The notes below the pieces were generated by a model, which did not search any database, was not told the origin of the DNA, and worked only from the letters and a program-made list of their open reading frames with translations. 64,000 bases of DNA from Carya illinoinensis. Lineage: Eukaryota > Streptophyta > Magnoliopsida > Fagales > Juglandaceae. The position numbers and the translations under genes were made by a program. Below are positions 58,393 through 64,000 of the stretch, piece by piece (position 1 is the first letter of the stretch; every line of letters begins with the position of its first letter). The stretch covers positions 28,497,001 through 28,561,000 of the forward strand of contig NC_056755.1 of the NCBI RefSeq assembly GCF_018687715.1, read 5' to 3'.

Positions 58393-60658
58393 TGTAATAT
58401 CCCGTATTTACGTGTATTTTTATTAAAAGATTATTTAAATTACTATAAATAGTGGTTCTCTTGTTTTAAATTTAACGTGTTAATTGTTTGATTTATTTTA
58501 TGATTTTTAAGTTGTTAAATTTATTTTAATGTGCTTTCTTGATATTAATTATTGTTTTACATTTAAATTACTTTTTGCTTTAATTATTTTAATTTACTAA
58601 TGTATAGTTTTAGTGTTTTTACTTGGCTTTTATTTATTTATTTTTATTGTGCTTTTTTATTTCTTAGATCCTTATTTTCAAATTGAGCTTATTTTTAGTG
58701 GGTTGTTCTTTGTTTTTGGGCCAAAATCCCTTCATTTTCGGGCCCAGCCCATGTGCTTCATAACCCAGCCCCTTATTTTCCCCAAAACGGCGCCGTTTTG
58801 CACCTAGCCCTTAGGGCTTTTCTTCTTCTTTCTTTCCTCTTCCTCTACCACATGCCCTACCTTATTTCTTCATCATTTTCATTCATTTTCTCATTTGTTT
58901 TCGCCACTGTTGCTGCTTCTCTTCTTCTCCTTCGTTTGTTTTTCTTTTCTTCCGCTGTTGCTTTGATTGCCTTCTTCCTCTTCGGTTTCATGTATTGTCT
59001 ACATCTGGACTGCCGAAGCTCCTCCTCCACTTTTGTTTGAGTATTAGCTTGCATTTTCATCTCCAAGTTTTCTTTGGGTTGTAAAACTGTGCATTACCCT
59101 TCTCTCTTGCATTTATTTTTCCCATGTTTTTGCTGATTTTTGCAGGTCAATTTGTGGGGTCTTGCCTGTTTTTTGCCCAATTTCATGTTCAGTTTCTCTC
59201 TTATTTTTCCTTTAGTATTTTCGTATTTATGCTTGAGTGAAACCCTTGAGATTGTTTGGTGTTTTTGGCCTCCAACTGTGCCCTGTTTTTGGTCTAAATC
59301 CGTGGGTTGCATTTTTGGTTTCTTGGTATTTTGGTGCTACCGTGAGCTTCATTTTCAATTTTGTTGATTTTTGGTTCCTGCCGTTAGCCACATTTTTCCA
59401 GCCATCATCTTTCAGATTTGCCTTTAGCATTGTAAGTAATTTTCCAAATACATTTTTAAGATTTACATATATTTTGCATTAACAATTCTTTGTGACCTGG
59501 TTGGTTTTGCCGGACGTTGAGTCTTAGAAGTTTGGGGGATGGTTGGATTTGACGATAGAGTTGTGTGTGAGGTTGGATTGTGTTAGGTATTTTTATGTCT
59601 TGCTTGGGTTCATGTTATACATTGCATAATTGCATGCATGTTCATGTGTATATTTGAAAACTTAGTTTTTATGTGAGAAATGGTTTTTGGGTGCGTGTGT
59701 ATCATGACCCGAAGCCAAGATGGGGTATTATCTTGGTAGAGCTCCTCTGGTCACTTAGGAGCGGAATATACTAAGTGACATCCCACAGTTTGTCGCTGGG
59801 CGATAACAGGATCAGATGGGATGGTAACGCTCTCGTGTCAACTCCATGGCCTCTTTGCTGGAGGAGGCTAGAGGATGCTTGGCCATGAAAACACTGAGCG
59901 CAGAACTGGGCATCGCTTGTTAAGAAGTCACATGCACTGTCGTTACTTGTGATATGGCGAAAGGAGCCAGGGTATGTGGATGATCGTTAGGGGAGATCAT
60001 GGTGCATACGGATTAAAATTGGATAATTGGTTTTGATAACTGGATTTATGTGAACCATTTTCTGAGAAAATTATGGATTTTGATATTGGGCCATTTTCTG
60101 GAAAAATGGTGGAGGTTATTTTAATGAACCTGGTTTTGGATCAAATGAGATTTTTGGCGTGTGTTGAAAAATAATTATTTTCTAGAAAAATGAGGTTTTG
60201 GGGTTTCATGAATATTTCATCATACGCACGCATAATTGTTGTTGCATGAATGTATTTTTATCTCTTGGGCTATTTGGTCTATTATTTACTTGTGGTACTG
60301 TTTCATGGTACTGTAGATTTTGATCAGATGAGGATGCGGCTCTGCCGGAGGAGTGATTAGGGACCACTTTCTCGTGAGATGGGATTGATGTCCCGCTTTT
60401 GGTTGTTATATTTTGGTTTATATATGTTTTTAATTAGATAACTGTAACATCTTTTGAAACGCTTGTATTTAAACGAATTTGTATTTAACAATTTTGGTAC
60501 TTAGTTGATTGACTTTAATTTATCCGCTGCGTCTTTTGTCTTACATGTGTTGCATGTGCACACACTTAACACTTGTCGTTAGAGTGTATGACTCATGTTG
60601 TCATCATCTCGACGCCTCAATTCCCACATTTTCATACGTGGGAGTTGGGGGCATTACA
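58393..60658. mobile_element. Solo LTR, 2,266 bp, gypsy Tekay/Del-like, nested in Tat repeats
   Basis: Starts TGTAATATCCCG and ends GGGGGCATTACA, the TGTAAT...ATTACA ends seen in long gypsy LTRs. It is flanked by AGTGG (58388-58392) and AATGG (60659-60663), a 5-bp duplication with one change. The same Tat repeat motifs lie on both sides. No internal pol, primer site or polypurine tract is present, so it arose by recombination between two LTRs. It contains a GGCCCAGCCC-rich stretch, an 18-bp palindrome and a pyrimidine-rich leader-like tract at 58810-58990. Short open frames inside are not considered genes. Confidence 0.85.
58783..58800. other. 18-bp perfect palindrome CAAAACGGCGCCGTTTTG
   Basis: Self-complementary throughout. 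A related GAAACGGCACCGTTTCA stands in the hAT MITE near 23040. It may be a regulatory or methylation-prone site in the LTR promoter; role unknown. Confidence 0.85.
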
Positions 60659-61290
60659 AATGGGACCAGCACCAACCTGACCCAACATTTACCTTCCCTG
60701 CGATGACAGCGGGCAGGAGCGGGTCCAGTCCTAAACTATCCGAACAACTTACCTCCCCGTGAGGGTCGATAGGCCCCTGCAATGGCCTGACCTCCCTCAC
60801 GGAGAAGAGAGGGTCAAACCTCTCAGATGGCCAAACAACTTACCTTGCCCCATCACGGCGAAGTGTGGACCAGTTCCTCAATTGTTTGACTAATTACCTC
60901 CCCGAAGGGACCAAAGGGGTGAGCTTAGCTTAAGGCATCCATGCCTTTCTCTCAGCGGAGTGCGTGAACAATCCTTCGACTACCCGACACTACTCGAGAA
61001 CGCCAAACAACTAACGCCTCACCTCTTCGACAATGTAGCCCAGATTTGAAATTTGGCACTTGTGGACTAAAGATGAGTTGTGTTAACTTGTTTACTTTTT
61101 CCAGAGATGTGTTAGACTCCTCGAATATGTGATGACTTGTCCCTCCCCAAGGAGGCCAAAGAGTAAGGTTTAGCCCAAGGCATCCTAGCCTTTCTCCTCA
61201 AGGGATGTGGGCCCAATCTCTCCACAACACGGCTTAACTCCCTAAGAGCTCTACCAGATCGGGATTATACGATTATGTTGAAGGGTCAAT
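60659..61290. repeat. Tat 3' region repeats, right part
   Basis: Further CTTACCTCCCC-type motifs occur at about 60689, 60749, 60839, 60892 and 61140. They carry CAAAGGGGTGAG / AAAGAGTAAGG and GGCATCC.NGCCTTTCTC companions. Spacing is irregular (50-250 bp). Tandem-repeat-rich 3' regions are a known habit of Tat-lineage elements. Confidence 0.75.
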
Positions 61291-61639
61291 CTAGCTTATG
61301 GATTGTTCATAGACGAATGGCGTCATCCCTCACTCAATACACTCCCTCAAAGCATGCATAATAAATAGAAAATATATATACAAAATACAAACAAAGGAAA
61401 GCGAAGGAGGCGAACTTGCATAAGAAGGAGAAGGATACGAACATATTATTTCATTAATATTACAAAGTAAAAATGAAGGAAAGCAAAAAATATACATCAG
61501 CACAAGGAAAATGTTCAGCTGGCGGGGTTGGCGCTAGCAGGGTTGTTTGAGAGTGCACTTAGGATAAGCTCTTTCCCTACAAGTCACCTTGCTCCAAGGC
61601 TGCCGGATCAGGAGGGAGATCTCATATTTTCAGAGCTCT
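61291..61639. other. Spacer between Tat repeats and the antisense coding remnant
   Basis: A-rich sequence (AAATAGAAAATATATATACA ...) with no supported gene on either strand. It may include the 3' end and terminator of an antisense transcript. Confidence 0.4.
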
Positions 61640-64000
61640 CATATTACTCTGGGGGTTCAGGACCACATGATTCCTTATTTTCTCCAAACCCTCCAGGTAG
61701 CCGTAATTCCAGGCATCATCACCAACCAAATGGACGTGAGACAACTCCTAGCGCAGTGGGGGCAGGGCAACTTTGGCACTGTCGAGGAGAAAGCACATGT
61801 CCCAGATGGTTGTCTCATGGGCGGCTATCACCAGGTTGGCCTCAATCTTCTTGGGCTCCAAGGCCTTCACTCTCTTAGACTGCTTCTTGAGAGAATCCTT
61901 CTACTCTTGGAGAGACTTGGAGGCCTCATCAAACTTCCCCTCAATCCACTTGTATGACCGAGCATCGGAGTTGTGCTGCTTATTTAGTCACGAGTTCTTG
62001 GCCTAAAGCTTTTCTAGCTCCTGTTGCTAGTGGTCAAAGGACTCCTAAAGGTTGTCCCTTGCCTTTGTTGAAAGTGCTACTTCAAGGCTGTGTGAAACGG
62101 CTTTTTCTTGGAACCTTGCCAAATCGAAATTGAGTTGGGCCTTGCATCTATGAAGGCAGAGTATCCTCTTCTACTTCTGCCGCCGGTTGAACTGCACGCC
62201 TGACAAGGGTTTCCTCTAGCTCCTCCTTTCTCTTTCTCTCTCTACTTTGGCACAACGAAGGGTCAACCATGCCAAAGAACAGAGCGCTTGGCTCTAGCTT
62301 TCCAGCTCCTCCCAGCCATCCACAATGAACGCTACCAACTGCTCCATGCTTTACCATGAAAAATCCAAGTTAGCTTTTTTTTTGGGGGGGGGGGGGGGGG
62401 GGGGGGGGGGACATGCAAAGAAAGCTTAAAAGGAAATGATAGATAATGGATAGCTAATCTCTGAGAAGAGCTCCGTTGGCTTTCAAGCCAGCTCGTGGAC
62501 TAGGCCTAGGCGAGTCTCATCTGCGGCTAGCCATGAAGCAATGCTGCTCCTCTCCTTAGAAAGGCTTCCGATCATGTCTCCATCACCTGCCGGGGATTTA
62601 GATCTACTACAAATTCCACCAAGGATGGACCTCCCTCGCCCTTGCCTTCCATGGCATGTTTGGGAATCTCCCCAACCCTTAGACCCATGGAAACTACTAG
62701 CGCCCCAACAGCTGCCAAAGTGTCAATACCAAGACCGAGGGAGACTTCCCCACATTCCTCTGTAGCTTTCGTTCTTGCCCCTGCTTCGACACCAGCCCTT
62801 GTTGACACCAAAGCCGGGATGGTGGGGGCTCACTGCCCTCACCAACTTTAACTCCAGCTTCAGCCTCTACTGAAGCTGAGGGCCGAGATGGTGTAAGTGG
62901 AGGGTAGTTCAGCCCTGCCATTGGCCGTAACAGCTGAAACTTCATTGACCTCTACTAACTCCACCGTGACCTCAGTATCAGGTGCAACTACCAAGACCTC
63001 CTTGGCCCATGACAAGGCTCCTGCTATCTCCCTTTCGACCTCCGCATTGTTGCCCACCAAACTAGGCTAGGTCAAAACGACCTCAACTTTTAGAGAGTAA
63101 GGAATGGGAGATCCGGGATATACACCCAATCAAAGAGGTCTTCGCCCTTAGTAGGCACTTCTCAGGCGAGGGTGAAGGGACCTTTTCAAGGTCAATATCT
63201 AGGGACAATGGCACTACCTATGACTCCTGGATGGGGCAATCCAGAAGAACTAAGTAGAATCGCAAGGAGAGCAATTCCTTACCGAGGGAAAGCTCCACGA
63301 TCCCCTTCTTACTCGGTGGGGTTAGAGACTAAAGTAATGGGGAGCATTCTCCCTGGCTGATCTAGATCAACCATAGGAGAGTTGTCACGGACTTGCTAAA
63401 GGGGGGCAACACCACCCTTACCACGGGAAGAAATAGAAGAAGGCGCAGCCCGATGAGGTGGTATGGACACCACCTCTTTCTTCGGTGATGACATCTTAGG
63501 GCTGTTGAAGGGGCACCCTCTTAGAAGTCTTCCTTGAAAGGGGGATGGGTGTTTCATCAGAGTCGGCATTGGCAGGAGACTCCCTCCATTCTTCCCCTTC
63601 CCCTCCATAGGTGGACTAAGGGAACACCTGTGGACCTGAGGAACAATCGCCTACATTGGGATGCCCTAGTCTGTAAAATGTGAGTTGGCTAGGGGAGGCA
63701 ATTACTGCTATAAGTTGTTGTCATCCAGCAAGGTCTCTGAGAGAACATCATTTGAATGGGCCTTCACCCAAGCCCGAACAATCTTGATACGACTGATTGC
63801 TTTGGGATTTGCCATGGGCCTGACACTTTTGTTGTCCCTCACAACCCCCCAAATGGCTCGAACGTGGTACTTGCGCTGATTGACTTGCCCGACTGGGAAC
63901 TCCCATCCTCTGCTGGACACAAAGAAGAAGTGCTTGGATTGAGTGGAAACTGGAGGTATTCCCACTTTACCTCAAAAGGTTGTGGGTAAGGAGAAACCCT
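61640..64000 (-). pseudogene. Antisense coding remnant in the Tat 3' region (gypsy-associated protein), 5' end outside window
   Basis: On minus, 63965-63708 reads KHFFFVSSRGWEFPVGQV, then HVRAIWGVVRDNKSVRP and KIVRAWVKAHSNDVLSETLL. This is a text I associate with the protein often labelled putative gypsy-type transposon in plants, encoded antisense to pol. The middle is Pro/Ser/Glu-rich (63600-62600). The far end (about 62080-61750) is lysine-rich and coiled-coil-like (YKWIEGKFDEASKSLQ, KDSLKKQSKRVKALEPKKIE) with several stops. A 27-bp G run (C on this strand) at 62384-62410 interrupts it. It is decayed and of unknown function. Confidence 0.6.
62375..62410. repeat. T9-G27 homopolymer tract
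   Basis: Nine T then 27 consecutive G. Such long G runs are rare in plant DNA, may form G-quadruplexes, and are prone to sequencing and assembly error. Confidence 0.9.

Noticed and set aside
58613..59482. Several hydrophobic plus frames and their minus shadows
   Set aside because: They lie wholly inside the solo LTR in pyrimidine-rich sequence and look like leader-type DNA, not genes.
61528..62006. Three overlapping plus-strand frames
   Set aside because: Shadows of the antisense coding remnant, whose minus reading is the more protein-like one.

Overview
This window is plant nuclear DNA: one host gene set in a thick layer of decayed transposable elements. The evidence is a spliced, intron-rich housekeeping gene with GT-AG borders, plant-type LTR retrotransposons of several lineages (SIRE-like Ty1/copia; Reina-like, Tekay/Del-like and Tat-like Ty3/gypsy), L1-type LINE fragments, a hAT-type MITE and many Tourist-like MITEs. 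The recurrent MITE built on a GATGAGATGAGATG core reminds me of Fagales genomes (walnut or pecan relatives), but that placement is a guess from memory. I see no bacterial, organellar, rRNA, tRNA or CRISPR feature.

Layout. 1-5315: 3' part of a SIRE-like copia element (pol with four in-frame stops, an antisense ORF, polypurine tract, 3' LTR). 5316-6910: degenerate AT-rich repeat closed by a GGACCGG-rich block. 8915-9124 (minus): a possible small membrane-protein gene. 10556-11205: MITEs. 11236-16573: a structurally complete but dead Reina-like chromovirus with two 433-bp LTRs. 17243-18674: another gypsy pol relic. 18675-30440: a minus-strand Tekay/Del-like relic made of LTR copies and a pol remnant, itself hit by a hAT MITE and Tourist MITEs. 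30440-38100: MITEs, microsatellites and two more gypsy fragments.

38165-53242: the host gene, encoding the cytosolic phenylalanine-tRNA ligase beta subunit. I reconstructed 19 coding exons giving a complete 602-residue protein. The promoter has three TGGGCC site II motifs and a telo-box, the usual signature of plant translation genes. Introns 5, 11, 15 and 16 carry LINE debris. Exon 13 holds an in-frame 36-bp tandem duplication at the end of the B5 domain, the most unusual feature of the gene.

53785-64000: MITEs, then the 3' half of a Tat-lineage gypsy element (RNase H and integrase on plus, minisatellites, and a decayed antisense reading frame on minus running off the window). It is split by a 2,266-bp solo LTR at 58393-60658.

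How it fits together: only the PheRS-beta gene, and perhaps the small gene at 8.9 kb, look functional. The rest is a record of nested insertions. The most informative finds are the exon duplication, the hAT insertion whose target site is verified by the phase of a 35-bp minisatellite, the solo LTR inside Tat repeats, the intronic higher-order LINE repeat, and antisense coding-like regions in two unrelated retroelement lineages.
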